Notes: generated from the letters alone by a model not told the origin. A DNA stretch of 64,000 nt from Peptococcaceae bacterium 1198_IL3148 (GCA_036763105.1 JBAIYS010000007.1:62001-126000); one strand, 5' to 3'. Counted from the stretch's first letter, positions 8,865-18,965 are shown. Program-made: numbers and translations.

Positions 8865-9293
8865 ATGTTTATGGGAGAATATTCGCATACGATTGATACC
8901 AAAGGAAGGTTAATTATTCCTGCCCGCTTCCGCGAAGGCCTGGGAGACAGGTTTATTGTGACCAAGGGCTTAGATAACTGTCTCTTTGTATATCCACAGG
9001 ATGAATGGGCTGCTTTGGAACAAAAACTGAAGTCGCTGCCCTTTACAAAGGCAGATGCTCGGGCCTTCGTTAGATTTTTCTTCTCTGGTGCCGGTGAATG
9101 TGAGTTGGATAAGCAAGGAAGAATATTAATTCCGGCTAATCTACGTGCATATGCCCAGTTATCCAAGGATGTAATGGTGTTGGGGGTATCATCCCGGGTG
9201 GAAATATGGTCCAAAGATCTTTGGGATGAATACAACAATACCGCTGCCGAAAATTTTGCCGAAATTGCAGAAAAACTTGTTGACTTACTGTAA
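8865..9293 (+). CDS. mraZ: Transcriptional regulator MraZ
   Basis: First gene of the dcw cluster and regulator of it. 142 aa made of two AbrB/SpoVT-type halves: the first has [22 protein letters not shown]-like features (DTKGR, PARF), the second the repeated [12 protein letters not shown]. Starts at ATG 8865; ATG 8871 is two codons later and also possible. Four helical-phase direct repeats upstream suit autorepression. The next gene follows after a 150-bp spacer with an AT-rich inverted repeat. Confidence 0.95.
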   Translation: MFMGEYSHTIDTKGRLIIPARFREGLGDRFIVTKGLDNCLFVYPQDEWAALEQKLKSLPFTKADARAFVRFFFSGAGECELDKQGRILIPANLRAYAQLSKDVMVLGVSSRVEIWSKDLWDEYNNTAAENFAEIAEKLVDLL

Positions 9294-9333
9294 AAGGGTA
9301 ATCCCTGTTCGAAATGGGAGTAAAATACTTGTC

Positions 9334-9407
9334 ATTCATAATTCATAATTTCACCGTTATAAGCGAGTATCAAGTTTCCACTTTTGATACAAAATGTAAT
9401 TATGAAT
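9334..9407. repeat. AT-rich inverted-repeat element between mraZ and rsmH
   Basis: ATTCATAATT near 9334 and AATTATGAAT at 9398-9407 form terminal inverted repeats around a hairpin GTATCAA/TTGATAC (9367-9390). Similar AATTATGAATT tracts recur at other gene borders in the window. The hairpin lacks a T-run, so it is not a normal terminator. Confidence 0.5.
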
Positions 9408-9445
9408 ATTATTACTAAAATTAGTTTTTATAGGTGGTATTGATA

Positions 9446-10384
9446 TTGGACTTCTATCATATTTCCGTTTTGCTGGAAGAGGCTATGACAGGGCTGAACC
9501 TAAAGTCCGGCGGGATCTATGTTGATTGCACATTGGGCGGGGCAGGACACAGTGGTGAAATCCTTAGACGCACCGCTCCCAACGGCAGATTAATTGGGTT
9601 AGACCAAGATCCAATGGCCCTTAAAGCAGCCAGAGAACGGCTAGCTGAATTTGGTGATCGAGTGACCACAGTACAGTCAAATTTTACTGGTTTGGCTAAC
9701 GTGTTGCAAAGTTTAAATATAGAGCAAGTGGACGGTGTGCTGTATGACTTGGGGGTTTCATCCCCCCAATTGGATAATCCGGAAAGGGGCTTTTCCTATA
9801 TGCATAATGCCCCTTTAGACATGCGGATGAGTCCAGAAAACCCAATGACGGCCAAGGATTTGGTAAATACGCTGACTGCAGAGGAATTGGCCAAAATCAT
9901 CCAAGAATTTGGGGAAGAAAGATGGGCCAAACGGATTGCCCAATTTATTGTCAATGAACGTACTCAAAAAGAGATAATTACCACTTACCAGTTGGTGGAA
10001 GTGATAAAAAAAGCGGTTCCTGCTGGGGCCAGACGTTCGGGGCCACATCCAGCCAAAAGAACCTTTCAGGCGCTGAGAATAGCGGTAAATGACGAACTGG
10101 GCATTTTACAGCGTGCCTTTACCGAGGCGGTACGCTGTTTAAAGCCAGGTGGGCGAATATGTGTAATCACCTTCCACTCATTGGAAGATCGCATTACCAA
10201 AGATGTATTTAAACATTTGGCAGCGGGTTGTATATGTCCACCCAGCCTGCCGGTGTGTAATTGCAATAAGAAAAAGGAAATCAAAATCATTACAAGAAAG
10301 CCAATTCTGCCATCTAAAGAGGAATTGGAACAGAACCCTAGGGCACGCAGCGCCAAATTGCGTGTGGCTGAAAAAATAGCTTAA
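9446..10384 (+). CDS. rsmH: 16S rRNA (cytosine-1402-N4)-methyltransferase RsmH
   Basis: Methylates C1402 in the ribosomal P site using SAM. SAM-binding motif I is [14 protein letters not shown] near residue 29; [18 protein letters not shown] and the late [13 protein letters not shown] motif are typical of MraW/RsmH. The open frame begins at GTG 9434, but that codon lies in the ribosome binding site AGGTGG; TTG 9446, 8 bp downstream of it, gives the expected [12 protein letters not shown] beginning. Length about 312 aa is normal. Conserved dcw position after mraZ. Confidence 0.95.
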   Translation: MDFYHISVLLEEAMTGLNLKSGGIYVDCTLGGAGHSGEILRRTAPNGRLIGLDQDPMALKAARERLAEFGDRVTTVQSNFTGLANVLQSLNIEQVDGVLYDLGVSSPQLDNPERGFSYMHNAPLDMRMSPENPMTAKDLVNTLTAEELAKIIQEFGEERWAKRIAQFIVNERTQKEIITTYQLVEVIKKAVPAGARRSGPHPAKRTFQALRIAVNDELGILQRAFTEAVRCLKPGGRICVITFHSLEDRITKDVFKHLAAGCICPPSLPVCNCNKKKEIKIITRKPILPSKEELEQNPRARSAKLRVAEKIA

Positions 10385-10414
10385 GTTCTAAACTGCTGGA
10401 AGGGTGAATAGATT

Positions 10415-10942
10415 TTGATACTAGCTAAGGAAAAATTAGACTATCAACCCCAACAACAACCAGAATCACAATTGCAACCAGTTAAAGAGAAAAAGCTTTC
10501 CCGTGGTCAAAGGGTACAGCAAAAGTTGCTATTGACATTTATGGTGTTATGTTGCTTTGTGATGGGTACTCTGGTGGCCTACTATTATGCTCAGGTTGCT
10601 TATGTGGGTGTCCAAATTGATGCTCTGCAAAAAAAGGTGGCAGAATTGCGCCTAGAGGGATATGGGTTAGAGCAAGAGATTACCCAAATTGTTGCTTTGG
10701 AGCAAATTGAAAAAATAGCAACCACTGAGTTGGGGATGATTAAGCCCGTTGATGAAAATGTTGTGCTAGTATCTAACAGCAATGCTGTTGCTAATTCAGA
10801 TATCAAAACAGAAAACCCAGTGACAGAACCAGACAAGCAAGTAGAAACTATTACCCTGCCGGAGTCAGATAAAGTTGATGTTCAACCTAAAAATAGGTTG
10901 ATTCAAGCATTTGCTGACATGATGGAACGTTGGAACTCTTAA
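10415..10942 (+). CDS. ftsL: Cell division protein FtsL-like
   Basis: Bitopic divisome protein. A basic Gln-rich cytoplasmic tail (1-40), one membrane segment (about 42-64), then a short coiled coil (about 68-105, DALQKKVAELRLEGYGLEQEI) ending in a conserved LGMIKP-type patch. FtsL is named from topology, coiled coil and position between rsmH and the PBP gene; sequence identity in this family is always low. The extra acidic/Pro-rich tail to residue 175 makes it longer than the usual 100-130 aa. Starts at TTG with GGAAGG upstream. Confidence 0.8.
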   Translation: MILAKEKLDYQPQQQPESQLQPVKEKKLSRGQRVQQKLLLTFMVLCCFVMGTLVAYYYAQVAYVGVQIDALQKKVAELRLEGYGLEQEITQIVALEQIEKIATTELGMIKPVDENVVLVSNSNAVANSDIKTENPVTEPDKQVETITLPESDKVDVQPKNRLIQAFADMMERWNS

Positions 10943-10984
10943 TGGATTGTTGTACAAGGGCAGGGCGGCAATAGGAGGTAATTG

Positions 10985-13141
10985 ATGAGAACCAACATCG
11001 TCATTCGGAAGAGAATTGCCGTGCTCTTTATTATTTGTGTAGCTTTACTATCATTGTTAATTGGTAGATTGGCTTGGATTCAATTTGTTCGTGGTGATGA
11101 GTTGCGGCAAGATGCTGCCAATTACCGCATGAGAGAAGTTCCGGTAGAAGCTAAAAGAGGGACAATTTATGACCGTAATCTAAATGAACTGGTTACCAGT
11201 GTCAGTGCAGATTCTGTATATGCCATTCCTTCCCATGTTGAAAATAAAGAAGCCGTTGCCAAACAGCTGGCAGAAATTCTCAACATGGATGAGCAAGAGG
11301 TGCTTAAAAAGCTTAATAGAAAAAGTTCTTTTGAATGGATTAAGCGTAAAATAGATTGGGACTCTGCCAAAAAAATTAAAGATCTAAAAATAGCGGGAAT
11401 CGGTTTTACTGAAGAAAGTAAACGGTTTTACAAACAGGAGACATTGGCCCCCCATTTGCTTGGCTTTACCGGCTTAGATAACCAAGGCTTAATTGGCATA
11501 GAAAAGGTATATGATGAAGAACTTAGGGGTATCCCTGGTCAAAGTGTGTTGGAATATGATGCAGCGGGAAGAGAAATTCCCCATGCGTTGCATGAGTACA
11601 AACCAGCCCAACAGGGCAATAATCTGGTTTTGACCATTGACCAGACTATTCAGTATTTTGTAGAGCGGGAGCTGGACAAAATTATGGCCCAGCATAACCC
11701 CACCAGTGCATCCATTATTGTTATGGATCCGCATAATGGAGAAATATTGGCCATGGGCAACCGCCCCACCTTTAACCCTAATAATTGGCAGGATTTTGAA
11801 ACAACCATTTGGGATCGCAACTACTCCATTTGGTATAACTATGAACCGGGGTCGACCTTCAAAATTATCACTGCAGCAACTGCGTTGGAAGAAAAAACCG
11901 TCGGTTTAAATGACAGTTTTTATTGTCCTGGTTATATCAAAGTTGCTGACCGAAGAATCCGCTGTCATAAGGGTGATGGTCACGGTAGCCAAACCTTTGT
12001 GGAGGTGGCCCAGAATTCCTGTAACCCAGGATTCATTGAAGTGGGACTGGATATTGGCAAAGAAACCTTTTATAAATATATTAAAGCCTTTGGCTTTAAT
12101 CAGTTAACTAACGTTGGCATTCCCGGCGAATCTAAGGGAATTATAATTCCGGAAAAGGATGCTACCAACTTAAACTTGGCCACCATGTCCATGGGCCAAT
12201 CCATTGCGGTAACGCCAATTCAGTTGATTACCGCAGTTTCAGCAGCAATTAATGGTGGCCACTTAATGCAGCCGCAAATCATCAAGGAAATCAGGGATAA
12301 TGATAATAAAGTTATTGAAACTACCAAACCCAAGGAAGTACGTCAGGTGATTTCTGAAGAAACATCTAAGGAATTAAGGGGAATATTAGAAAATGTAGTG
12401 TTAAAGGGTTCCGGTAGAAACGCCTATGTTGAAGGTTATCCCGCCGGTGGTAAAACCGGTACCGCCCAAGTGGTAGGGGAATATGGTGGTTATGAAAGCG
12501 GCAAGTATGTAGCCTCCTTTGCGGGCTTTGCACCGGTTGATAATCCCAAAATTGCAGTGTTGGTGATGGTTAATGAACCTAAAGGAGGCGTCTATTATGG
12601 CAGTCAGGTTGCAGCTCCGGTATTTGCTCCGCTAACCAGAGATATATTGCGCTACATGGGTGTGCCCGAAAAAAGGGATATGGAAAAACCCAAATCATTA
12701 CCATACCAAGTTGAGGAAGAAAGTATTATAATAGAAGTTCCTAATGTGGTTAATTTATCCCTTGCCGAAGCTCAGAAAGAGTTGCGGGCTGCTGGATTAG
12801 CATTTCAAACCAAGGGCGAAGGGCAGATTGTCTACCAACAAGTTCCGGGAGCTGGTGCCTATGTTGAGAATGGCACCACCGTGGTTTTGGATCTCAGCCC
12901 ACCAGAAGATGATGTACCCAGTGGCAAAGTAACGATGCCTAACTTGTCGGGCTGTACCATTAAAGAGGCCAGCAATATTTTAGAAAGCATGGGCTTGCAA
13001 TTGGAAGCCACCGGCACTGGTTTAGCAGACAGCCAAAGTGTAAAACCAGGCACAAAAGTGAATAAAGGAACCACAATTAAAGTTACGTTTAAACCTCCGG
13101 GAACAGAAGAAAAAGCTGAAGAAACTCAGGTAAGGCCATGA
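10985..13141 (+). CDS. spoVD: Class B penicillin-binding protein SpoVD/FtsI with PASTA domains
   Basis: Transpeptidase that cross-links peptidoglycan, in spore cortex (SpoVD) or at the septum (FtsI). N-terminal anchor at about 10-28, dimerisation domain beginning KRGTIYDRN, transpeptidase motifs S290-T-F-K293, S345-C-N347 and K490-T-G, then two C-terminal PASTA repeats (about 585-645 and 655-710). It is the only class B PBP in this dcw cluster, so it may serve both division and sporulation; that is inference. ATG 10985 lies 5 bp after AGGAGG; a TTG one codon earlier is less likely. A terminator overlaps its last codons. Confidence 0.9.
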   Translation: MRTNIVIRKRIAVLFIICVALLSLLIGRLAWIQFVRGDELRQDAANYRMREVPVEAKRGTIYDRNLNELVTSVSADSVYAIPSHVENKEAVAKQLAEILNMDEQEVLKKLNRKSSFEWIKRKIDWDSAKKIKDLKIAGIGFTEESKRFYKQETLAPHLLGFTGLDNQGLIGIEKVYDEELRGIPGQSVLEYDAAGREIPHALHEYKPAQQGNNLVLTIDQTIQYFVERELDKIMAQHNPTSASIIVMDPHNGEILAMGNRPTFNPNNWQDFETTIWDRNYSIWYNYEPGSTFKIITAATALEEKTVGLNDSFYCPGYIKVADRRIRCHKGDGHGSQTFVEVAQNSCNPGFIEVGLDIGKETFYKYIKAFGFNQLTNVGIPGESKGIIIPEKDATNLNLATMSMGQSIAVTPIQLITAVSAAINGGHLMQPQIIKEIRDNDNKVIETTKPKEVRQVISEETSKELRGILENVVLKGSGRNAYVEGYPAGGKTGTAQVVGEYGGYESGKYVASFAGFAPVDNPKIAVLVMVNEPKGGVYYGSQVAAPVFAPLTRDILRYMGVPEKRDMEKPKSLPYQVEEESIIIEVPNVVNLSLAEAQKELRAAGLAFQTKGEGQIVYQQVPGAGAYVENGTTVVLDLSPPEDDVPSGKVTMPNLSGCTIKEASNILESMGLQLEATGTGLADSQSVKPGTKVNKGTTIKVTFKPPGTEEKAEETQVRP

Positions 13142-13164
13142 TTTAATGGCCACCTGAGTTTTTT
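13124..13164 (+). terminator. Intrinsic terminator overlapping the spoVD stop
   Basis: ACTCAGGT..GGCCAT (from 13124) pairs with ATGGCC..ACCTGAGT (to 13159), then a T run to 13164. A strong stem inside the dcw cluster implies that murE onward needs read-through or its own promoter in the 187 bp that follow. Confidence 0.85.
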
Positions 13165-13351
13165 AGAGATATGAAAGTTGCTTTAATTGGTAAAAATAAC
13201 TAGTAAGACAATTTTGAATTAAGAATTATCAGTTTAAGTGCTTGGTGCCAATCGCGAAACAATGTTACCGTACAAAATGCAGTTGCTCAGGTTGGTACCT
13301 GGCAGTGTCAAGTAATAGTTGTTAACCTAAAATTAGTTGGGAGGAAATAAA

Positions 13352-14812
13352 TTGTTATTGAAGGATGTTGTGGCGGAATTAGATGTTTGCCATTTAGAAG
13401 GAAGTTTAGACTTTGACATTCAAGGTATTGCCTATGATTCTCGCAAAGTGCAGCCCGGTTTTCTATTTGTGGCCATTAAAGGATTTGTAACTGATGGTCA
13501 TGATTATATCAACCAAGCGATTCAAAACGGGGCCAGTGCGGTGATTGTAGAAAGGCCGATGACAGCGGCGGTGCCCACGATTCAAGTGGCAGACAGCCGC
13601 ATTGCTTTAGCACTAACGGCAGCCAAGTTTTACCATTATCCATCTAACAAATTGACTATTACCGGTGTTACCGGTACCAATGGTAAAACCACCACCACCT
13701 ATTTAATAGCGGCTATTTATAAAGCGGCTGGCAGCAAAGTGGGGTTGGTGGGCACAATTCAGAACCTAGTTGGCGGTAAAGAAACTCCTGCCACCAATAC
13801 CACCCCAGAATCCTTAGATTTACAGCAGCTATTTGACAACATGGTTAATGCCGGGGTTACCCATGCCACCATGGAAGTTTCCTCCCATGCTTTGGCTTTA
13901 AATCGTACTTACGGCGTTGAGTTTGATGCTGCGGTATTCACCAACATTACCCAGGATCACTTGGATTTTCACCAAAATATGGAGGACTACGCAGCGGCTA
14001 AGGCAAAACTTTTTACAATGGCCCCACTGGCCATTATCAATGCTGATGATGGCAGAGCCCAAGACGTGATTGCCGCCAGTAAAGGGACGGTGGTTACATA
14101 TGGTATTCGTCGAGCGGCTGATGTGGGGGTCAAGGATGTGCAATTGACCGCCCAGGGGGTATCATTTATTACCACCGGCAAATACGGAGAGCACAAATTA
14201 AATCTCAAATTAACTGGTGAATTTAACGTCTATAATGCACTGGCAGCCTTTACATTAGGCGTGGCCCAGGGTTATGATGTTGAAGTGGTGATAAAAGCCT
14301 TAGCGGGTGTGACCGGAGTGGCTGGCCGCTTTGAATTGGTTGATCGCGGGCAACCCTTTGCAGTGGTGGTGGATTACGCCCACACCCCTGATGGCTTAGA
14401 AAATGTTTTAAAGGCTGCAAAAGCCATCACCACCAACCGGTTAATTGCGGTATTTGGTTGTGGCGGTGATCGAGATCGCACCAAAAGACCGATTATGGGG
14501 GAAATTGGCACCAAGTACAGCGATTTAGCAGTAATTACGTCGGATAACCCCCGAACTGAAGAACCAGATCAAATCATCGCGGAAGTGCTGGAAGGGGTAC
14601 AAAGGGCGGTGGATCTAGACCACAGCTATAAGGTATTGGCTGATCGCCGTGAGGCCATTAATTATGCCATTAAAGAGGCTAAACCCGGTGATGTGGTGGT
14701 AATTGCTGGCAAGGGTCACGAAACCTATCAAATTATTGGTAAAACTAAGTATGATTTTGACGATCGCCTAGTGGCGGCCCAGGCGTTAGAAAGCCTTGGT
14801 TATAAGGGCTAA
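13352..14812 (+). CDS. murE: UDP-MurNAc-tripeptide synthetase MurE
   Basis: ATP-dependent ligase adding the third residue (probably meso-diaminopimelate) to UDP-MurNAc-L-Ala-D-Glu. Mur ligase P-loop TGTNGKTTT near residue 107, central domain with EVSSHAL and QDHLDFH, and the C-terminal motif SDNPRTEEP. The DNPR sequence is the known diaminopimelate-selecting signature (DNPR versus lysine enzymes). TTG 13352 follows GGGAGG by 7 bp; the upstream TTG at 13337 overlaps the ribosome binding site. Followed 14 bp later by murF. Confidence 0.95.
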   Translation: MLLKDVVAELDVCHLEGSLDFDIQGIAYDSRKVQPGFLFVAIKGFVTDGHDYINQAIQNGASAVIVERPMTAAVPTIQVADSRIALALTAAKFYHYPSNKLTITGVTGTNGKTTTTYLIAAIYKAAGSKVGLVGTIQNLVGGKETPATNTTPESLDLQQLFDNMVNAGVTHATMEVSSHALALNRTYGVEFDAAVFTNITQDHLDFHQNMEDYAAAKAKLFTMAPLAIINADDGRAQDVIAASKGTVVTYGIRRAADVGVKDVQLTAQGVSFITTGKYGEHKLNLKLTGEFNVYNALAAFTLGVAQGYDVEVVIKALAGVTGVAGRFELVDRGQPFAVVVDYAHTPDGLENVLKAAKAITTNRLIAVFGCGGDRDRTKRPIMGEIGTKYSDLAVITSDNPRTEEPDQIIAEVLEGVQRAVDLDHSYKVLADRREAINYAIKEAKPGDVVVIAGKGHETYQIIGKTKYDFDDRLVAAQALESLGYKG

Positions 14813-14826
14813 CGGGGAGAAAATAA

Positions 14827-16188
14827 ATGAAGAAGTTGACTGTAAAAGAAATTATTACCGCCATTAATGGACGGCTGTTACAGGGAAATACCGAACTGGA
14901 AATAAATAATGTTTGTACCGATAGCCGTAAACTTAATCCGGGGGATTTGTTTTTTGCCCTAAAGGGGGAAAATTTTGATGGACACCATTATGTGCAACAG
15001 GCTGTTAACAGTGGAGCGGCGGCACTGGTGGTGGATAGAGAGCTGCCTGACTTGCCTAAACCGGTCACTGCCATTTTAGTGACCGACACTTTAAAGGCTT
15101 TGCAGCAGTTGGCCGGCTACCATCGTCGGCGTTTTGATATCCCGGTGGTGGGTGTTACCGGCAGTAACGGCAAAACCACCACCAAGGACTTAATAGCAGC
15201 TGTGCTGGGTCAAAGGTACAGGGTTTTAAAAAACCAAGGCAACTTTAACAATGAAATTGGGCTACCACTGACACTGCTGGCGCTGGATGACCATAATGCT
15301 GCGGTGGTGGAAATGGGTATGCGCGGTGGCGGCCAGATAGATGCGTTGTGTAACATTGCCGACATTAGTGCCGCGGTGATTACCAACATTGGTGAAACCC
15401 ATTTAGAGTTATTGGGGTCTGTGGAAAACATTGCCGCCGCCAAAGGTGAAATTCTTGACCATGTACCATTGGAAGGATTTGCACTGATACCGGCAGCAAG
15501 CAGCTTAGCGTTGGCACAGGCCAAGCGCTGCCGTGGCAAAGTTTATACCTTTGGCGTAGAATGTTCAGGAGATTACGTTGCCGCCGATGTGGTGGTCACC
15601 GAAAAGGGCAGTAGCTTTAATGCTGTGACCCCCCAAGGGACGGTGCCGGTGGAGCTGCCCATTCCAGGAAGACATAACGTTAGTAATGCCATGGCAGCAT
15701 TGGCGCTGGGACTTAACTTAGGGCTAACACTGACTGAGGTGGCGGCAGGACTAAAAAACACCACCATTTCTGCCATGAGGCTGGAAATATTACAGTTTGG
15801 TGAGATTACAGTAATTAATGATGCTTACAATGCTAACCCAGATTCCACCAAGGCAGGTCTAAAGACGTTGGCCGATTTAGCCGGTGGTCGCCGTCAGGTG
15901 GCTGTGTTGGGAAGTATGTTTGAACTGGGTGCCCGAGAAGTTCGAGGACATTATGAAACCGGTGCGGCAGCGGTTGGGGTAGATTTACTGGTGACAGTGG
16001 GCCAATTGGCCAAAAATATTGCCACCGGTGCTAAGGAATCTGGTATGGCGGCAGAAAAGGTGCAGTGGTTTGCTGATAATCAGTCGGCCACTTCGTTCCT
16101 AAAGAGTAGCTTGCAACCGGGAGATATTGTTTTAATAAAGGGCTCCCGGGGCATGCACATGGAAGAAATAGTTGCCGCTTTGCAATAG
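14827..16188 (+). CDS. murF: UDP-MurNAc-pentapeptide synthetase MurF
   Basis: Adds D-Ala-D-Ala to the UDP-MurNAc tripeptide. P-loop GVTGSNGKTTTKDL near residue 110, NFNNEIGLPLTLL, the VEMGMRGGGQI motif and NDAYNANPDS that is specific to MurF. 453 aa, normal length. ATG start behind GGGGAG. It sits between murE and mraY as in most Bacillota. Confidence 0.96.
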   Translation: MKKLTVKEIITAINGRLLQGNTELEINNVCTDSRKLNPGDLFFALKGENFDGHHYVQQAVNSGAAALVVDRELPDLPKPVTAILVTDTLKALQQLAGYHRRRFDIPVVGVTGSNGKTTTKDLIAAVLGQRYRVLKNQGNFNNEIGLPLTLLALDDHNAAVVEMGMRGGGQIDALCNIADISAAVITNIGETHLELLGSVENIAAAKGEILDHVPLEGFALIPAASSLALAQAKRCRGKVYTFGVECSGDYVAADVVVTEKGSSFNAVTPQGTVPVELPIPGRHNVSNAMAALALGLNLGLTLTEVAAGLKNTTISAMRLEILQFGEITVINDAYNANPDSTKAGLKTLADLAGGRRQVAVLGSMFELGAREVRGHYETGAAAVGVDLLVTVGQLAKNIATGAKESGMAAEKVQWFADNQSATSFLKSSLQPGDIVLIKGSRGMHMEEIVAALQ

Positions 16189-16212
16189 CTGTTTAGTTTG
16201 GAGGAATAGGTA

Positions 16213-17226
16213 TTGAATGATCTATATAAATATCTGGCTGTGTCCTTTGGCATAGCATTTATTGTTACAGCTATCCTCGGACCACTTTTAATTCCGCTGT
16301 TAAGAAGGCTAAAATTTGGTCAAAACATTCGTGAAGAAGGTCCGGCCAGCCATTTACAAAAGTCCGGAACACCAACCATGGGTGGAATAATGTTTTTAAT
16401 CGGTATTACCATTGCCAGCTTTAGTTTGTTGAGATGGAACATTCCCATGTCTGGAGCTAAGGAAGGCTTGATTGTGCTGGCAATGACCATTGGCTATGGT
16501 TTAGTGGGCTTTTTAGATGACTTTATTAAAATCGGTATGAAAAGATCATTGGGTTTAAAGGCCAGAGAAAAATTATTGGGTCAAATTATTTTAGCCCTAG
16601 GGTTAGCACTAATTGCTGTAACAGTGTTGGGTAGGGGCACAGATATTGTGATCCCCTTTTCCGGATTCTTAGTTGATAACGGCTTGCGGTTTGATTTAGG
16701 GTTTGCGGGGTACTTGATTTTTTGCACTTTAGTGGTGGTGGGCACCAGTAATGCAGTCAATTTAACCGATGGCTTGGATGGTTTGGCTGCCGGTACAACA
16801 ATGATTGCTACCCTTCCCTTTATTACAATTGCTTTAGTCAGTGATCAGGCCGGGGTGGCATTGGTGTTGGCGGCGGTGGCCGGCGGTTGTTTAGCATTCT
16901 TAATATATAACCGCTACCCAGCCAAAGTGTTTATGGGGGATACCGGTTCCTTGGCCTTGGGTGGAGCCATAGGGGCAGCAGCGGTTTTGACCAGAAGTGA
17001 GATATTTTTAGTGATTATTGGCGGCATTTTTGTTGTGGAAGCTTTGTCAGTGATTTTACAAGTTATTTCCTTTAAAACCACCGGCAAACGGATTTTCAGG
17101 ATGAGTCCCTTACATCACCACTTTGAACTGTCAGGTTGGTCGGAAAACAAAGTGGTCTTTACCTTTTGGTTTGTTGGCGTACTATTTGGGATAGTTGGTG
17201 TGTTGGGCATTTATAACCTGGTATAA
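16213..17226 (+). CDS. mraY: Phospho-N-acetylmuramoyl-pentapeptide-transferase MraY
   Basis: Integral membrane enzyme forming lipid I from undecaprenyl phosphate and UDP-MurNAc-pentapeptide. About ten membrane segments; catalytic motifs GFLDDFIK, NAVNLTDGLDGLA (Mg-binding Asp) and the MSPLHHHFELSGW loop are all present. 337 aa. TTG start 7 bp after GGAGGA. A 372-bp gap holding a structured repeat separates it from murD, breaking an otherwise dense operon. Confidence 0.96.
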   Translation: MNDLYKYLAVSFGIAFIVTAILGPLLIPLLRRLKFGQNIREEGPASHLQKSGTPTMGGIMFLIGITIASFSLLRWNIPMSGAKEGLIVLAMTIGYGLVGFLDDFIKIGMKRSLGLKAREKLLGQIILALGLALIAVTVLGRGTDIVIPFSGFLVDNGLRFDLGFAGYLIFCTLVVVGTSNAVNLTDGLDGLAAGTTMIATLPFITIALVSDQAGVALVLAAVAGGCLAFLIYNRYPAKVFMGDTGSLALGGAIGAAAVLTRSEIFLVIIGGIFVVEALSVILQVISFKTTGKRIFRMSPLHHHFELSGWSENKVVFTFWFVGVLFGIVGVLGIYNLV

Positions 17227-17256
17227 TTAAGCTACTTCACGTAGGGGAATTTGGAG

Positions 17257-17484
17257 TTTTGAATGAACAATTGCTGTAAAGTTAACTTTGTTAGAACACA
17301 AACGCAGGTGGCTTTTTGCCCTTGCTTCATGTAAAAGAGTTACTTAAAAACCCGACACCTGCTGCAGTAAGCGAACGACATATAGTTGAGCAGCGAACCG
17401 AACTTAGCGAAGTAGGCTGTCGGAGGCAGGGTGGCGCATAGGACGTGCGCCACCGGTATCTCAACGTGCAATTGTCATTCAAAA
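17257..17484. repeat. Structured repeat copy A2, with terminal inverted repeats
   Basis: This occupies most of the 372-bp gap between mraY and murD. The core (about 17296-17456) matches copies A1, A3 and A4: GCAGGTGGCTTTTTGCC, CACCTGCTGCAGTAAGCG, and a final perfect 9-bp hairpin GGTGGCGCA/TGCGCCACC (17430-17454). The core is bracketed by TTTTGAATGAACAATTG (17257-17273) and its inverse CAATTGTCATTCAAAA (17469-17484), which look like terminal inverted repeats of a small mobile element. Confidence 0.75.
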
Positions 17485-17598
17485 TTCAAAATTCTTAATT
17501 CATAATCGTTTCGGTGTCTGGTACACAAATAAAAGTTTTAACTGGAATATGCCTGATTGAATAGTAATCTTTAAATAAGGTTTAAAGGAGAAACTACT

Positions 17599-18960
17599 AT
17601 GCATCTAGATGATAAAAAAGTGTTGGTGGTGGGGGCTGCTAAAAGTGGTTTGGCAGCGGTGGAGTTTTTGGTTGATAAAGGGGCAACGGTAACCCTCACT
17701 GATGCTAAATCCATGGCGGATTTGGGTGAAGTTGTTCAGCAACTGGCTGAAAAAGGGGTGCAATTGGCGCTGTCTGGGGAGTACCCAGACCCTCTAAAGG
17801 AAGGCTATCATTTTTTAGTGGTCAGCCCTGGGGTGCCTCTAACTGTGCCGCCCATAGCCCAGGCCTATGCCGCTGAAATTCCGGTGATTGGGGAATTGGA
17901 ATTGGCCTATCGTTTTGCCGAGGCGCCGATAATTGCCATTACCGGCACCAATGGTAAAACCACCACCACAGCGCTGGTGGGAGAAATTTGTCAAGCTGCC
18001 GGATGGAATACTTTGGTGGGTGGTAACATTGGTTTACCACTAATAAGTCAGGTGAAAAACTATCGGCAAGATGATGTGATTGTGGCTGAAGTTTCCAGCT
18101 TTCAGTTAGAGACCATTCAGACATTTCGACCCCGGGTGGCTGCAATATTGAATATTACTCCTGATCATTTGGACAGGCATGGTTCGGTGGCTAATTATGT
18201 TAATGCTAAAGCGAAGGTGTTTTCTAATCAAGTGCCCACGGACTTTACCGTTTTAAACTACGACAACCCAGATACAGCGGCCCTGGCACAACTATCCTTA
18301 GGACGGGTTATATTTTTCAGCCGTCAGCATACCTTAGAAACAGGAGTTTATATCCAAAATGGGAACATAGTGGTGGCTATGGATGGAGTTACCACTGAAA
18401 TAATTCCTGTATCTCAATTGAACATACCCGGCGGGCATAACTTAGAAAATGCTTTAGCTGCGGTGGCCTGTACCTTTGTGCTGGGGATTGGTGTGGAAGC
18501 CATCAAAAACACATTAAATTCCTTTAAAGGCGTTGCCCATCGTTTGGAAGCAGTGGCCGAAATAAATGGGGTCAAATATGTCAACGATTCCAAAGGCACA
18601 AACCCCGATGCTTCCATTAAGGCACTGGAGGCCTATCAACAGCCCATTGTTTTAATTGCTGGTGGATTAGGGAAAGGCAATGATTTCACCGAGATGGCTA
18701 AGGTAATTAAAGAGCGGGTGCGGCTGTTAATTTTGTTGGGGAAAGATGCTGCCCAAATTGAACGGGCAGTGCAGCAACAGGGCTTTACCAACATTATTAG
18801 TGTTAAAGAATTTTCGCAGGCGGTAACGGTGGCCAGTGGAGAGGCACAACCAGGAGAGGTGGTGCTACTTTCACCGGCCTGTGCCAGTTGGGATATGTTC
18901 AAAAGTTATGAAGAGCGCGGAGATCTCTTCCGAGAGTTGGTGCTCAAACTGAGGGGGTAA
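17599..18960 (+). CDS. murD: UDP-MurNAc-L-alanine:D-glutamate ligase MurD
   Basis: Adds D-glutamate to UDP-MurNAc-L-Ala. N-terminal Rossmann-type domain (KVLVVGAAKSGLA), P-loop ITGTNGKTTTTAL near residue 115, EVSSFQLE and NITPDHLDRH in the middle, and the C-terminal VYFVNDSKGTNPDA-type motif. 453 aa. ATG start behind AAAGGAG. The stop is 5 bp before the ftsW start. Confidence 0.96.
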   Translation: MHLDDKKVLVVGAAKSGLAAVEFLVDKGATVTLTDAKSMADLGEVVQQLAEKGVQLALSGEYPDPLKEGYHFLVVSPGVPLTVPPIAQAYAAEIPVIGELELAYRFAEAPIIAITGTNGKTTTTALVGEICQAAGWNTLVGGNIGLPLISQVKNYRQDDVIVAEVSSFQLETIQTFRPRVAAILNITPDHLDRHGSVANYVNAKAKVFSNQVPTDFTVLNYDNPDTAALAQLSLGRVIFFSRQHTLETGVYIQNGNIVVAMDGVTTEIIPVSQLNIPGGHNLENALAAVACTFVLGIGVEAIKNTLNSFKGVAHRLEAVAEINGVKYVNDSKGTNPDASIKALEAYQQPIVLIAGGLGKGNDFTEMAKVIKERVRLLILLGKDAAQIERAVQQQGFTNIISVKEFSQAVTVASGEAQPGEVVLLSPACASWDMFKSYEERGDLFRELVLKLRG

Positions 18961-18965
18961 CGGTT

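Noticed and set aside
13165-13351. T-box or other riboswitch before murE
   Set aside because: GGTACC and a small CAGGT/ACCTG hairpin are present, but no T-box bulge, specifier or terminator follows.
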